Below are positions 1 through 11,672 of a stretch of 64,000 bases of DNA, piece after piece. The notes under the pieces are model-generated. The model saw only the letters and a program-made list of their open reading frames with translations, was not told where the DNA came from and did not search any database. Each line of letters starts with the position of its first letter. Within the stretch, counting starts at the first letter, position 1. The DNA is from Chiua virens (Eukaryota; Basidiomycota; Agaricomycetes; Boletales; Boletaceae). The position numbers were made by a program, and so were the translations under genes. The stretch covers positions 62,001 through 126,000 of the forward strand of contig JAHNUO010000025.1 of assembly GCA_019787685.1 (NCBI GenBank). The letters are read 5' to 3'.

Positions 1-293
1 TGACACTGCGACACTGTGACAAGATGCAATTTCGTTTGCCAGGCCCAACAGCGCCATCGTCACTGTGGCAGGGAATGCTGTCATCAACTAGCTCTATACA
101 AGCACCCTGCAGGATTCCACTCCACAAGACTGCCAAGGATTGGTTGCAGGGCTTTGCATTTGCTTTTGAGGACTTTAACCACAGCAATGAAAACAAGTCC
201 TTTCAATCTTCGATGCTTCTTTCAGCTCTCACTTCCATGTACCTGCAAGATACCATTGGATGGGTTGACATCCCTGGCCTTGAGCTTCGTGAC
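1..293. other. Unassigned sequence left of the hAT terminus
   Basis: An open frame of 90 codons (24-296, plus) runs into the terminus of the hAT element at about 294. I do not recognise its product. It could be the flank of a gene into which the element inserted, or chance. Nothing else is visible here. Confidence 0.25.
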
Positions 294-480
294 TAGTGAT
301 GTGCAGGGCCCAGGTTGGGCTCAAAGCCCCAGGTCAGGTTGGGCTTTATAGGCTCAGGCCCATCCAAATCCTGAGCCTGAGCCTTTGTTGAGGGCCTGGG
401 TTGGGTTGGGTCAGGCTTTGGCCTGAGCCCAGGCTTGTCTGCTATATAGTACTGTGTACCAAGATGTAGTCAAATTTAAA
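294..480. repeat. hAT terminal and subterminal repeat region
   Basis: The segment starts TAGTGATGTGCAGGGCCC and is packed with alternating GGCCTGAGCC / GGTTGGGCT motifs in both orientations. This is typical of hAT ends, which carry short terminal repeats and GC-rich subterminal transposase-binding motifs. It lies just beyond the 3' end of the hAT transposase reading frame. The matching opposite terminus was not found, so the other boundary is unknown. Confidence 0.5.
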
Positions 481-999
481 TGAGTAGGTTACAAGGCCTG
501 AGTATCATTATTGTCGACCTCATCTGCTGAGTCCAAGTCTAGCATCATAATGTCCCATCCACTCTTTTCAGTCCTAGCATTTTCGGCAGCCTGAGGCATG
601 CTCGCCTCACCATTAGTACCAACCTCTGCATCTGCCAGTGGCAAGTCTGACACAATTGAAGGATCCTCCTGAAAGAGCAAGTCGTGTCATATCAGACACT
701 TCAGGCATTGGAGTGCTTCAACAATATCTGGGTTGAGGTGATTGCGGCGCTTGCTAATGGTAATCCCTGCAAACGAAAATGTGTGCTCGCTCAAAACTGA
801 TGTTGCCATCATGGAAAGATAGTCTCAAGCAAGCAAGGCCCACACTAGATATTGGTCAGCATTCATTCCCCACCATTGAACAAATGATGTATTTGGTGGA
901 AGATGATCCTTCAATTGAAGGTATCCATGGAAGTCCTCAAGCCATGGTTGTTGCATGTCACCAGGTCTGGCCTGTGTGGCTGTGTCATGTGGCACCTTG

Positions 1000-1028
1000 T
1001 TATCATCATCATCATCATCATCATCATC
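1000..1028. repeat. (CAT)n microsatellite
   Basis: About nine ATC/CAT units in tandem. On the minus strand they encode an aspartate run in the linker upstream of the hAT dimerisation domain. Confidence 0.9.
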
Positions 1029-1116
1029 AGATAGCACATGTAGGAGCCATCCAAGTTTGCCATATGCTGCCAAATTCTTCACAGCTGACTTTGGTTTCTT
1101 AACTGCCTGGGTGCTA

Positions 1117-2601
1117 CAGTGACTCCAAAAACTGTTGCAATAACTAAACATAACACAGTGTGCAAAGCGCACTGCAAACATGGGTGAGAGTTTCGCTTAG
1201 GTCGGGTGGGATGAAAGATAGTACTCACACTTGGCTACAAAATGGCCCTTGGGTCATGTGATTTGGTTGACAGGATCCCAAGATATGAATATTTTAAATC
1301 AATGACCCCATTGCAACAGTTTTTGTACTTTTAATTTGAGACCTAGGATCTCATATTAACCAGTGGATATTTGGTCTTGTTTGGTGCTACAAACAAAGAT
1401 ATACATGACTACATTATATCTGAGTTTGAAAATCTTCACACACTGTGTGACTTCATGCTTACATCACCATAAGATGTCTTTCTCCCCTTAGGAGAGTAAT
1501 CAAGCTCTCTTGAGATGCTGCCAAGGCTATTCAAAGGAGTTTGGGTTCAGAGAATGTATAGACCATGTCACAGACCCACATCACCACTTATTATGCCATT
1601 GCTGGATCTTTTAAAAGGATACTTGACATTATTATCTTGTTGAAAAATGCTATTAATGAAATTCCACCTATAATATTTTATGGTATGCTATAAGTCATTC
1701 TTCAAAATCTGAATGAAAATATGACCATTGATCATACCCTGTGTTTTGGAAGCACATCCAACCCTCTATCAAGTGATACAGCTTCATATCATGAAGAAAA
1801 GACTCCTAAACATTATTGCTTCTATTGCTAGTCTATTACTATAGCCTCTGACATGGTTTTTTAGACAATGATATGCTCTTTTCTTATCCTAGATAATCAT
1901 TCTGACATAGTCAGAGTATATTATGTTCATCTAGCCCTTGTAGTCCTCTTCTTGTGAGCATAGACCAGGTCTCCTAATGACTAATTCCAAGAAAGGGTCA
2001 ATGTTTCTTGGCTACAATTTGTATATCAAGAATTTTCCAGTCAAAGTGAACAGTATGTTCCATCTTACAAATTGACATAAAATAATGAACACAACAAGTG
2101 GTAGTAGAAGAAAGTTTGAATACATGACCACTAATGGACTTTATGAGGTCTGGATACCCTGGGAGATCACACCAGCATATGAATAAGTAATGAGACCTAT
2201 GCCTACTCTATCAGTATCCTGAGAATATGAAGTTTGATTACTCTCCTAAGGGGAGAAAGACATCTTATGGTAATGTAAGCATGAAGTCACATAGTGTGTG
2301 AAGATTTTCAAACTCAGATATAATGTAGTCATGTATATCTTTGTTTGTAGCACCAAACAAGACCAAATATCCACTGGTTAATATGAGATCCTAGGTCTCA
2401 AATTAAAAGTACAAAAACTGTTGCAATGGGGTCATTGATTTAAAATATTCATATCTTGGGATCCTGTCAACCAAATCACATGACCCAAGGGCCATTTTGT
2501 AGCCAAGTGTGAGTACTATCTTTCATCCCACCCGACCTAAGTGAAACTCTCACCCCTGTTTGCAGTGTGCTTAGTTATTGCAACAGTTTTTGGAGTCACT
2601 G
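1117..2601. mobile_element. Tc1/mariner-like element with ~390-bp terminal inverted repeats
   Basis: The element begins CAGTGACTCCAAAAACTGTT and ends with the reverse complement. TA dinucleotides flank it at 1115-1116 and 2602-2603, the Tc1/mariner target duplication. The arms (1117 to about 1512, and about 2238 to 2601) are nearly identical apart from a roughly 17-bp indel near the outer end. Each arm holds a second, inverted copy of the AAACTGTTGCAAT site about 190 bp in (about 1308 and about 2420). The 0.7-kb core has no open transposase; it may hold a heavily decayed one. It is inserted in the hAT transposase. Confidence 0.88.
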
Positions 2602-3154
2602 TATGTAGATTGGGAATGAGAATGAGGTGGTCAGCACATATACCCATGGCAATCTGATACACATTGGCCAAGTCCATCAATGAGTAGTATCGGTTGAGAG
2701 TCTTCTTTGCAAGTCCAATTGCAGTGTGAATTGCTGGGCTGAGTTCTTTATCATCCAGTATGCTGTTGGTGAAGGCCTTGTTGATATAGTCCATGGCTGG
2801 TATGACCATTGCAAGGTTTGGCATCCTTCAGAGTCTGTCACAGTGTGTGATTAGTAATGCAAGTTCACATGAAACAATGCAGTGTCACACCTTGAGAACA
2901 TCATGCAGTTGTCCCAATAAGTCCCACTCCTTGTCATTCAGTGCATAACTGCTGGCTCCTAGCTTATTTTTATCTGTTATTGCATCAATACCAGCTTGAT
3001 ACTCCACTGTGAAATTCAGTATATTGAAGGTAGAGTTCCACCAAGTTGACACATCCTGTCACTCCTGTGGGAGATTTCTCACCACCAGTTGGTGCTCTGT
3101 CAAGGTCTCCTTCCACATGGGCAGCAACTTTGTGCTTGAATGGATGATTTTGAA

Positions 3155-3744
3155 TAGTGTTTTAAAGTCTGGTCTAGTCTGGTTTTCCATGGTCCAAATG
3201 AGGCAACCAGACCAAGACTGGTCTTAGAAAAGTCCTGGACTCTTGCAACCACAACTGGACCGAAAAAAAACCAGTCCAAAATGGTCTTTTGATCAGTTAC
3301 AACCAGTTGCAACCGGTTTTGTGCAAAATTGGTCTTTGGACCCCTTTTCTGTGGAAACCATGATTAGTCATGGTGAAATAGAATCTACTATGGACCCATG
3401 GCTACCTACTGACCCTCAGAGTATAAGATTTGGATCACAGGATCACAATATATGGCCATTTCTGGGTGGCATGTCAGTCAGAGGGGGTCTCAACTCAGTT
3501 TTTGTTGTAGAGACTCAAATAAAATACATAAAATTCTGAAAATATTGTGGGAAGTACCCATGGATAGGAGCTAAAGACTGGTCTTTGACTGGTCTCTTAT
3601 TTTCTTTTTTCAAAATCAAGGCAACTGGCAACTGGACTGGTTGGCAACTGGATGCAACTGCAACTGCAGTCCAGTTGCCTACCAGTCTGGTCTGGTCCAG
3701 TTGCCAGTCTTTTGAGCAGTCCTAGACTGGACTTTGAAACACTA
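3155..3744. mobile_element. Miniature element rich in CTGGTC repeats
   Basis: The ends form an imperfect inverted repeat (TAGTGTTTTAAAGTCTGGTC at the left, the complement of TAGTGTTTCAAAGTCCAGTC at the right). The inside is filled with GGTCTGGTC and CAACTGG variants. It interrupts the 5' part of the hAT transposase frame. The terminal sequence suggests a non-autonomous hAT relative. No clean target duplication was seen, so the superfamily is uncertain. Confidence 0.55.
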
Positions 3745-3759
3745 TTCACCTAAGCCACC

Positions 3760-4030
3760 CTTCATCACTGTGACCAATGACCAGCTCCTTGGTCCACCCT
3801 GATCACAAGGGGAAGTCTTCGGTCCTTCAGGTATAGATTCCCAACAGGATACTCTCAGAAATTCCTGAATTCTATCTTCATCTCACTGGTAGCAATCTGC
3901 TGACCAGTAACCCTCCTGAAACTCTTCAGCACATCACATATCAAGTGATGGTTGTTTGAGTTATCACAGCCACTTGATACTTAGTGCTTTTGTGGCTATG
4001 CTAGGCCCTACCTGGGACTATCATAATATC
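3760..4030 (+). mobile_element. Truncated LTR of family D
   Basis: This matches the 3' half of the family D LTRs at 5170-5845 and 9901-10517, with the same GTAGCAATCTGCTGACCAG and GGTTGTTTGAGTTATC blocks. It ends at a degenerate terminus (TATCATAATA where the others have TATCGTAACA). The 5' half is missing, so no target duplication can be tested. Confidence 0.7.
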
Positions 4031-4783
4031 AACCTCTGTCTCAACAATGTGGGTCTTGGGATCATCATTCATGACAATGTCACAGTGCGCTTCCAAGTCT
4101 TTTCCCTTCAAGTTCCCTTGTGAACCCAACCCCCTATTAGCTGTAGCTGCCCTGGATCCTACTGTTCTAAGGCCATGTGCCCTCTCTGTGAGATGTGGGA
4201 CACATTTCAGAAACATGTGAACCAGTGGAGTTGGTGGGGTGTTTTCAGACCTGACAAATCCCAAACTTACATATATCCAAAAAGCAAAAATTTTGTGTTT
4301 GTCTCATACAGAAACCTTGTAGTGCATACTGTACAGCTACTGCAAAAACCCAAATGGCAGCTTCCAAGACAATTGAAAATTATAGCATGGGTATTGCCAA
4401 TGGGTTTGCACCCATGGGTGGTGGGTCAATGAGTCCATATATGGCAACCTGCACCTGTACCCATGCACACCCATACCCATGACCTGTGACAGGTGATCCA
4501 TATCCATGCAGAACTCTAGTGGCCATTCATAATCATCCTGGAGCCAGACTGTCATCTGTGTCAAGGCTACAGGTTAAAGTTGGCCAAATGAGCATTAGTA
4601 GTACTCCAGATCCCTGGTCTGTGTTAGAACAGACTGGTTCCAAAGGACCCAGTTGTCCCAAGGGCAGAGTCACTGCTCTGGTGACTTACCTGATGGTGGA
4701 GCTCAAGACAATATACATATTCAGTTGTCAAGTTAAAAATAAGATATAATGATTATTTATTTATTTATTTATTTCCATTATAT
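4031..4783. other. Unassigned stretch with CCCAT-rich patch
   Basis: No supported gene. A minus-strand frame ending near 4001 could be an N-terminal hAT remnant but lacks recognisable motifs. A patch at about 4400-4490 repeats CCCAT/CACCC units and resembles the patch at 10740-10860. A (TTTA)n run precedes the next element at about 4752-4772. Confidence 0.3.
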
Positions 4784-5169
4784 TACAGTGAGCAACAAAA
4801 CTGTTGCAATGTCTGAACACAATACAGTGCACTTTGTGCACTGTAAACACAAGAAAGAATCTGACCATGCTATAGTGAGATAAAATGTAGTATATACTCC
4901 TGGCTATAACATGTCTCCCTAGGTCATGTGATTTGGATCAGTGGCTGTGGAGATAATTCCATTTTAAACCACTCTTGTCATTGCAACAGTTTTGTTGCTG
5001 ATCTACTAGGGTATAGAAATTATATGTTACAATGAGATATTATACCAGCAATGTGTCATATGATGCATAAACAGTTCAATATGATGTAAACACAGCCAAA
5101 TATCATCACCTTTACCACATTTTTCATTATGAAATCCCTTTTCATTGATCAAACCAACCAGATCATTGC

Positions 5170-5845
5170 TGTTACAATTTCTTTCTTTTGTTTCACTTGT
5201 ACCTCTTCTCTTTACTCGATACCTAGGTATCCTCGTACGTTCATCCGTACTCGTTCTCTTTTGATCTTTGTAACTCAGCACCGGCCTTACCCGAGTGCTT
5301 ACAATCTTCTTTCACGTCATCATCCGATGGCTTTGTGTTTGTCATTTCATCTTCGTCATCGTCCGTTGCCTTCACACCATACGATTCCTCTTTTGTTCAC
5401 TGCGCACTCCTTTTGGCCTTTTGGCCTTCCGCTCTTCTGGCCTCCCTCTTTTAGTTACTTGGTCTGTGCGCAGTTTTCGTAGTATAAATACCTCGCAGCG
5501 ATACTCCTGTAGTCTAGTCTTGATCTCCGCAATCCAGCTGAGTATCTCTGCTCCACTCGCCTCAGTGCCTGTGACCACTCGACCGGACTATTCCTAGTCC
5601 AACAAGAACACTCGGACTCGTCGCAGTCAACCCTCGACCGTCCTTCGGGTATAGATTCCCAAAAGGACAACTCTCAGCAATGCCTGAGTTTTCACTCGTC
5701 TCTCTGGTAGCAACCCGCTGACCAGAAACCTCGTTCGACTCTTCAGCACACCACGTATCAAGTGGTGGTTGTTTGAGTTATCGCAGCCACTTGGTACTTG
5801 GCGCTTTTGTGGCTACGCTAGGTCCTACCCGGAACTATCGTAACA
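5170..5845 (+). mobile_element. Solo LTR, family D (copy 1)
   Basis: It starts TGTTACAATT, ends ATCGTAACA, and is flanked by a perfect 5-bp duplication ATTGC (5165-5169 and 5846-5850). A TATAAAT box lies in the middle, consistent with a plus-strand promoter. It is inserted in the left arm of the Tc1-like element. Confidence 0.93.
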
Positions 5846-6043
5846 ATTGCTTTCTTGAAATTGGGTCAATCAACCTGCCAGATTTTTGTTTTCACTGGCT
5901 TCAATCGCTCTACCATGAGTCATATTCATATTGAACACTGTCACAATCTTTCCAAAGCCTCTGATGGGCACCCATTCATCATTTCTCCTATCAACATGTA
6001 CTATACTGTGTGATTACTTGATACTGGAAAGGCTGGAAATGCC

Positions 6044-6762
6044 GTCCAGGTCATTAAAACTCTTCAAGATGTAAAGGAAAATCCTGGATCCTCTTTACCA
6101 TCACTTTTGCAAGGTGCTCCAACCTCTTTCCAAGTTGCACAACCCTATATTAGCACTAATCCTTCTCTAAACTTGACTATGTACCCTGTGTAGTCCTATC
6201 ATTGAGGCCCTCCCCTGCCCTCTTCCAAGCCTATTTCCAACCATCTGGTCTCATATAACCATATAACATATTTCCAATCCTCCACAGTCCAAATCTATGG
6301 CTTAAAGCAAAATCCAGTCTTCCTCTTCTATGATACTTGAAGAGAAGTGGATGTTTTTGATTTGCCACAGCTTCCATACCAGCATTTTTCAAGTGACAGC
6401 AGACAGTTTGAGAGGGTATAGGATGGTTCTCTACATATCAAAGAGTTTTAGTGACCTGGACAGCATTTCCAGCCTTTCCAGTATCAAGTAGTCACACAGT
6501 ATAGTACATGTTAATAGGAGAAATGATGAATGGGTGCCCATCAGAGGCTTTGGAAAGATTGTGACAGTGTTCTATATGAATATGACTCATGGTAGAGCGA
6601 TTGAAGCCAGTGAAAACAAAAATCTGGCAGGTTGATTGACCCAATTTCAAGAAAGCAATGATCTGGTTGGTTTGATCAATGAAAAGGGATTTCATAATGA
6701 AAAATGTGGTAAAGGTGATGATATTTGGCTGTGTTTACATCATATTGAACTGTTTATGCATC
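6044..6762 (-). pseudogene. Tc1/mariner transposase remnant
   Basis: From about 6695 leftwards the minus strand encodes a helix-turn-helix of the Tc1 paired-like domain (IIAFLKLGQSTCQIFVFTG, then STMSHIHIEHC). GHPFIISPINMYYTV and DTGKAGNAVQVTKTL follow, then PSQTVCCHLKNAGMEAV and HRRGRLDFALSH. Further on is a degenerate stretch like the catalytic-core start (WKRAGEGLNDRT). Stops interrupt it repeatedly and the DDE core is not complete. The N-terminal part is duplicated in the opposite arm at about 5129-5169 and 5851-6014 and again at 11407-11610. Confidence 0.78.
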
Positions 6763-6767
6763 ATATG

Positions 6768-7408
6768 TGTTACAATCACGTTTTCACATTATTCTTTCGC
6801 CTTCCTACTCAACGCTCTCATCCACTATACAAGATACACAATATCTATTACAGCATATATTGCCTCATGCCAAGGCTATACTCAGGATCATATCCTATTG
6901 GCCATTCCTTTATGACTCACTATGATTCATTATTAGACACGTGTTATCACACGATGTCATAACCCATGCACAACACACATGTATTCACACGTTATCTCTT
7001 ATCTATGATTCCATATGACTCATACCTATTATTAAAGCAGTGCTTATCTCATAACATGCTTATACCGCATTGTTACAGCATTGTTTCCTCATGTCTTTAT
7101 CTATGACTCACATACATGCCTATACCTCATGTTATCTCACCTTATCTACCAATCAGGACACTCATACTTATCTATGTATTCATACTCCGATTGTAGCTCC
7201 GATTGTACTTTTAGTATATAAAGACTTGAATGCAGCACCAGGGAACTCTAACAAAGTTCACCTCTGGTTTTCCTCCATTGTCTCTCATAGACGGATTTCC
7301 TCTGTAGTTCTCGCCTCACTCGTTAGACTCACTTGCATTCAACCTTACACTGACCACTATAACCACTCGCAAGTAACTCATAGTCTACGTTTGTTCTAGG
7401 TTGTTACA
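6768..7408 (+). mobile_element. Solo LTR, family B (copy 1)
   Basis: It starts TGTTACAATCACG, ends GGTTGTTACA, is 641 bp long and is flanked by ATATG on both sides (6763-6767 and 7409-7413). TATATAAAG near 7215 marks the sense strand as plus. The near-identical copies at 12849 and 31673 point to a recently active family whose full-length member is not in the window. Confidence 0.95.
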
Positions 7409-7677
7409 ATATGACACATTGCTGGTATAATATCTCATTGTAACATATAATTTCTATACCCTAGTAGATCAGCAACAAAACTGTTGCAATGACAAGAGTG
7501 GTTTAAAATGGAATTATCTCCACAGCCACTGATCCAAATCACATGACCTAGGGAGACATGTTATAGCCAGGAGTATATACTACATTTTATCTCACTATAG
7601 CATGGTCAGATTCTTTCTTGTGTTTGTAGTGCACTGTATTGTGTTCAGACATTGCAACAGTTTTGTTGCTCACTGTA

Positions 7678-9785
7678 ACAGGGATTATATTATTGTTTCA
7701 ACTAGTGCTATCCTACATAATTTATCTTGTTAATACAGTAGCAACCAGTCAATGCTGACAATAATGCTGGTATTCATGGAATATAGGTACAGAATGCAAG
7801 GATTCAGAGACCTGTCAACAGAATTGAAATGCAACAATGCTAGAGCATCATCAAATACTCACCAGTGGTAGAGCAATAGGACTCTGCCCACTGACAAGTC
7901 TATGGTTGTCCATACACACCTTGGATACATATTTGCAGGCTTGGGCTTGATGACACCATGTAGAGGTGAGGGGTTAGGAGATATGGACCAGGGAGGGTGA
8001 TAAGCAAGAGATAGGAGGGTTCACATTGAGTGTAGAATTGCATGTGATCATTGGTGACAGTGGACAATATGATTTTGCTGAAGCCTGGGAAGGAAGTAAG
8101 TAAGGACAGGAAGGGAAGAACTAAGTGCACCCTCATTAATGCTGAGGTGACTATGATATACATTGCAGTGATGCCATTGCTATCCAATGGAACAGATGTC
8201 ACTATTGGTTATTGTCCATAACTAGTTTAGCTCAAAGATGTGGACATGGACCTTTGGTGACTGTGAAGTAGAGTATAATTCAATGTCTAAATCAATGGAA
8301 CTCACTGAGTAGTTGGTTCCAGCCCAAGGAACACTTCTAAGCTCTGAGTCCAGGTACTTGCATTGACACTGTTGAGCACACTAGGCTGAGCTTGATATTG
8401 AAGTTAGGATTGACATCTAAGTATTATTATACGCATTGTCAACACTATAGCAGCATTGGATTTCAAACTATCTGAGTTGAGTTTAAGTCCAGGTTGGGAA
8501 AGAGGGAAGAGGGAAGAAAAATGGTTTGTATGGCTACTATTAATATAATGATGCCATTGTCAACACAAATAAACAATGCTTAGGTAATTATAATTCAGAA
8601 TAAGTTGAATATAAGGAAACATCTTAATAATTTGAGTGCTAGATTATTGTAATGAACCTAATACATAAGAACAAGACTTAGAAGTATTCCATGATTTTTT
8701 CAGGGTGAATCCACCCCCTCTGAACCCACATGACGCTGTGAATGAGACTTTTGGCTGTGTGTGACAGCCAGTCAGAAGAGATGAGTGCTGTCCATGTGGG
8801 TGCTCTCTAGAGACCCTCCCACTACCTGAATTGCTCCAAGCCTGCTTTGAAACAAGGGGGGCTAAGTTCACAGCCCCTGACCTCCACTATTCAACCCTCT
8901 CACTCTGAACCCTTGAACTCCCAAATCTAGATACATATCCTTTGAGTCACAGGGGGCCCCATTGCTTTTCTGTGCTGGCATTGACCTTCAGAGGCCTTTA
9001 TGCCTATGGGGTTGACCAGCCAGCTGGTGAAGCCCCAGAAAGTGCCCCCCACCTTGACTTTGAGGTTAAGGGGGGGACATTGGATGCAGTGCCTCTTTTC
9101 AGCTCTTCACTCCTTAAATATACCATCTAGACTTTTGTATATCAGATGCAATGGCAGCCATGATCCATCTGATGATCTCACTGATTCTTGCCTCTGCTTT
9201 GGACTTGCCATTTTCACAACCCACCTTTTGAGCATACTCAATGCTTATATAAATATGGCAAGCATGACAAGAGGCATGTGGGTTTGCTGTGCTCTGTGTG
9301 ATAATGACTGGGAGAACATAGTCAGAAGGGACCTGATTCAGATATACTTAGTACTGAGACAGTGGGTGTAGTTTGAGAGAAACTTGAAGTTTATGGCAGT
9401 TCTGTTGAATCATGTTAACAAACCTCTCATTTGCCCATTGGTTCCTGGAGAGATTGGAGCTATAATTGATTTGGACAACTTTAAATTGAACCTTTGTCAA
9501 AGTCTGGTTCATCTTACTGATCTTGTTGACAAGTCTGCAGTAAGAGTGTTTCCATCTCAGTGCTAGTCTGACTTGTCACACCTGGGTAACATGATCTTGA
9601 TGTAATTTCAATTGACATTCAAATGCAGCTACTAATATGAGTACTACACTGAGGGGGTCCAGGAGATTCTGAGTCAGAATGAATCAGAATAATAATAATA
9701 TAAAGATGTTGTTCTGTCAACCAAATGAATCTAAAATGAGAAGTGAATGGTGTAGCTACTATAATGCAAATTAGGTATATACCAG
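7678..9785. other. AT-rich unassigned stretch
   Basis: Short open frames on both strands (for example 9384-9566 plus and 7900-8202 minus) show no domain I recognise. CpG is scarce, as in the neighbouring mobile elements, so this is probably old transposon debris. A (CTC)n run begins at about 9799. Confidence 0.3.
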
Positions 9786-10700
9786 ACAATCTAACATTGC
9801 CTCCTCCTCCTCCTCCTACCCCCTGGGCAACATTCTCCTTGTATCTCACTACCACCCATGTCACTTGATTCACCACTTCACAGGCATCAAACCTCATTAT
9901 TGTTACAACTTTTCTCTTTTGTCTTGTCAACTCCATTTCCCCAATGGACTCTTACCTTAGCTCCTCCGCTATGACTTGCTTTCCCTTCTTGCAGAGATCA
10001 TATTGCTCCATAGCATGGTAACTTTTTCTGTTTTCTTCAGTTATCATTGCATGACTCCCTCTTTTCTGTGGAGTACCCTACTCCACCTTTGTTCCCTTTG
10101 CTTGGTTCCTCTTCATCGGAACACCCCTTTTATATCAATGTATAAACCTTACAGTGATACTTCTCCTGTACCACTGTACTTGTGTAGTACCCACAATCTA
10201 GCTGAGTATCACTGCTCCACTTGGGAACATCCCTGTGACCCCTTAACCGCTCAACCCTCAACCCTAGGCCAATACCTACGTTCTACCTCGATCACAAGAG
10301 GCAGCCCTTGGTCCCTCAGGCATAGATTCCCAACTGGATACCTTAGCAATGCCTGAGTTCTCACTTGACTCACTGGTAGCAATCCGCTGACCAGCAACCC
10401 CTTGTTCAACTCATCCAGCACACCACATACCAAGTAGTGGTTGTTTGAGTTATCGCAGCCACTTGGTACTTAGTGCTTTTGTGGCTATGCTAGTTCCTAC
10501 CTGGAGCTATTGTAACAATTATATCTGATGAGGTTCACATGCCTTTGAAGCAGCAATTCGCTCTTGATGACCTTCAATGTTGCCTCCTCCTCCTCCTCCT
10601 ACCCCCCTGGACAACATTTGCCTCATATCTCACTACTGTTTGCATTGCTTGATTTGCTACCTCACAGGCATCAAACCTCATCATATCTGATGAGGTTTGC
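9780..10700. repeat. Duplicated ~110-bp unit flanking a solo LTR
   Basis: The segment at about 9796-9898 ((CTC)n, then ACCCCCTGG, CACAGGCATCAAACCTCAT) recurs at about 10577-10682. The ATATCTGATGAGGTTCACATGCC block after the LTR also recurs at about 10684. The LTR at 9901-10517 was inserted into one unit of a pre-existing tandem duplication. Confidence 0.75.
9901..10517 (+). mobile_element. Solo LTR, family D (copy 2)
   Basis: TGTTACAAC...TTGTAACA, 617 bp, flanked by ATTAT on both sides (9896-9900 and 10518-10522). The same 3' blocks as the other family D copies are present. Confidence 0.93.
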
Positions 10701-11061
10701 ATGCCTTTGAAGTTGCAATTCATGGGTATACCTGACCAGGGTATACTCACAGGTGCTTTTCTACATACCCTTGCATGGGTATGATACCCGAGATGGGGGT
10801 ATGGGTATTCACTGGGTGCAGGTGCAGGTAAGGGCCCAGATACCCGAGGGTTTACCCAGGCCAGTTCCTAATGACAGCACCCACTTTACCCAAAACTTTG
10901 GAAACCTCACCCCCCCTGAGACAAGAGATAGAGTTAAACTCACATGTTCACGACCCAACATGTAGTCAAAACACCCCTAGCCCTACACAGGCTTCTGCTT
11001 GGACACCAAGCTGATATCAGACATCCTCAGTGCATGCTAAATATTTTAAAAGCAATTCAAG
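10523..11061. other. Unassigned stretch with GGGTA-rich patch
   Basis: Beyond the duplicated unit there is a patch of GGGTAT / TACCCG motifs (about 10725-10860) in both orientations, like the terminal part of a miniature element. No gene is supported. Confidence 0.3.
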
Positions 11062-11063
11062 TA

Positions 11064-11672
11064 CAGTGAGCAACAAAACTGTTGCAATGTCTGAACACAA
11101 TACAGTGCACTTTGTGCACTGCAAACACAAGAAAGAATCTGACCATGCTATAGTGAGATAAAATGTAGTATATACTCCTGGCTATAACATGTCTCCCTAG
11201 GTCATGTGATTTGGATCAGTGGCTATGGAGATAATTCCATTTTAAACCACTCTTGTCATTGCAACAGTTTTGTTGCTGATCTACTAGGGTATAGAAATTA
11301 TATGTTACAATGAGATATTATACCAGCAATGTGTCATATGATGCATAAACAGTTCAATATGATGTAAACACAGCCAAATATCATCACCTTTACCACATTT
11401 TTCATTATGAAATCCCTTTTCATTGATCAAATCAACCAGATCATTGCTTTCTTGAAATTGGGTCAATCAACCTGCCAGATTTTTGTTTTCACTGGCTTCA
11501 ATCACTCTACCATGAGTCATATTCATATAGAACACTGTCACAATCTTTCCAAAGCCTCTGATGGGCACCCATTCATCATTTCTCCTATCAACATGTACTA
11601 TACTGTGTGACTACTTGATACTGGAAAGGCTGGAAATGCTGTCCAGGTCACTAAAACTCTTTGATATGTAGA
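11064..11672. mobile_element. Truncated Tc1/mariner element (left arm)
   Basis: This starts CAGTGAGCAACAAAACTG after a TA (11062-11063) and is nearly identical to the arm at 4786, including the inner inverted AACTGTTGCAATG site and the helix-turn-helix coding segment (11407-11610). Similarity to the family ends near 11672 after GAGAACCA, so the right part is deleted or replaced. Confidence 0.82.

Larger units (their letters stand above)
480..3172 (-). pseudogene. hAT-family transposase (decayed)
   Basis: Reading leftwards on the minus strand, the conserved hAT catalytic and dimerisation regions appear in order. WNSTFNILNFTVEY and LNDKEWDLLGQLHDVLK lie at about 3060-2890. After a probable intron come TPNLAMVIPAMDYINK and the LAKKTLNRYYSLMD segment (2824-2640). 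The C-terminal dimerisation block follows at about 900-660, with FVQWWGMNADQY, then MATSVLSEHTFSFAG and RRNHLNPDIVEALQCLK. In-frame TGA codons replace expected CGA (Arg) just after WALLA and in LI-stop-HDLL, and another stop follows NLPQE. A Tc1-like miniature element (1117-2601) splits the frame. The poly-Asp run is encoded by the CAT repeat at 1000-1028. The family call is strong; the element is non-functional. Confidence 0.85.
4786..7675. mobile_element. Palindromic Tc1/mariner element split by two solo LTRs
   Basis: It begins CAGTGAGCAACAAAACTGTT and ends with the exact complement, with TA on both sides (4784-4785 and 7676-7677). Removing the two LTR insertions (5170-5845 and 6768-7408) leaves about 1.57 kb. 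The two arms are inverted copies of each other over several hundred bases, so each arm carries the transposase N-terminal helix-turn-helix segment. The right arm continues into more transposase sequence. A similar left arm is present at 11064. Confidence 0.9.

Noticed and set aside
779..1102. Plus-strand ORF with a polyhistidine run
   Set aside because: It is the antisense of the hAT transposase; the His run comes from the CAT microsatellite that encodes aspartates on the true strand.
7070..7399. 109-codon ORF conserved in three places (also 12858-13187 and 31682-32011)
   Set aside because: It lies wholly within the family B solo LTRs; conservation reflects recent LTR copies, not a gene.
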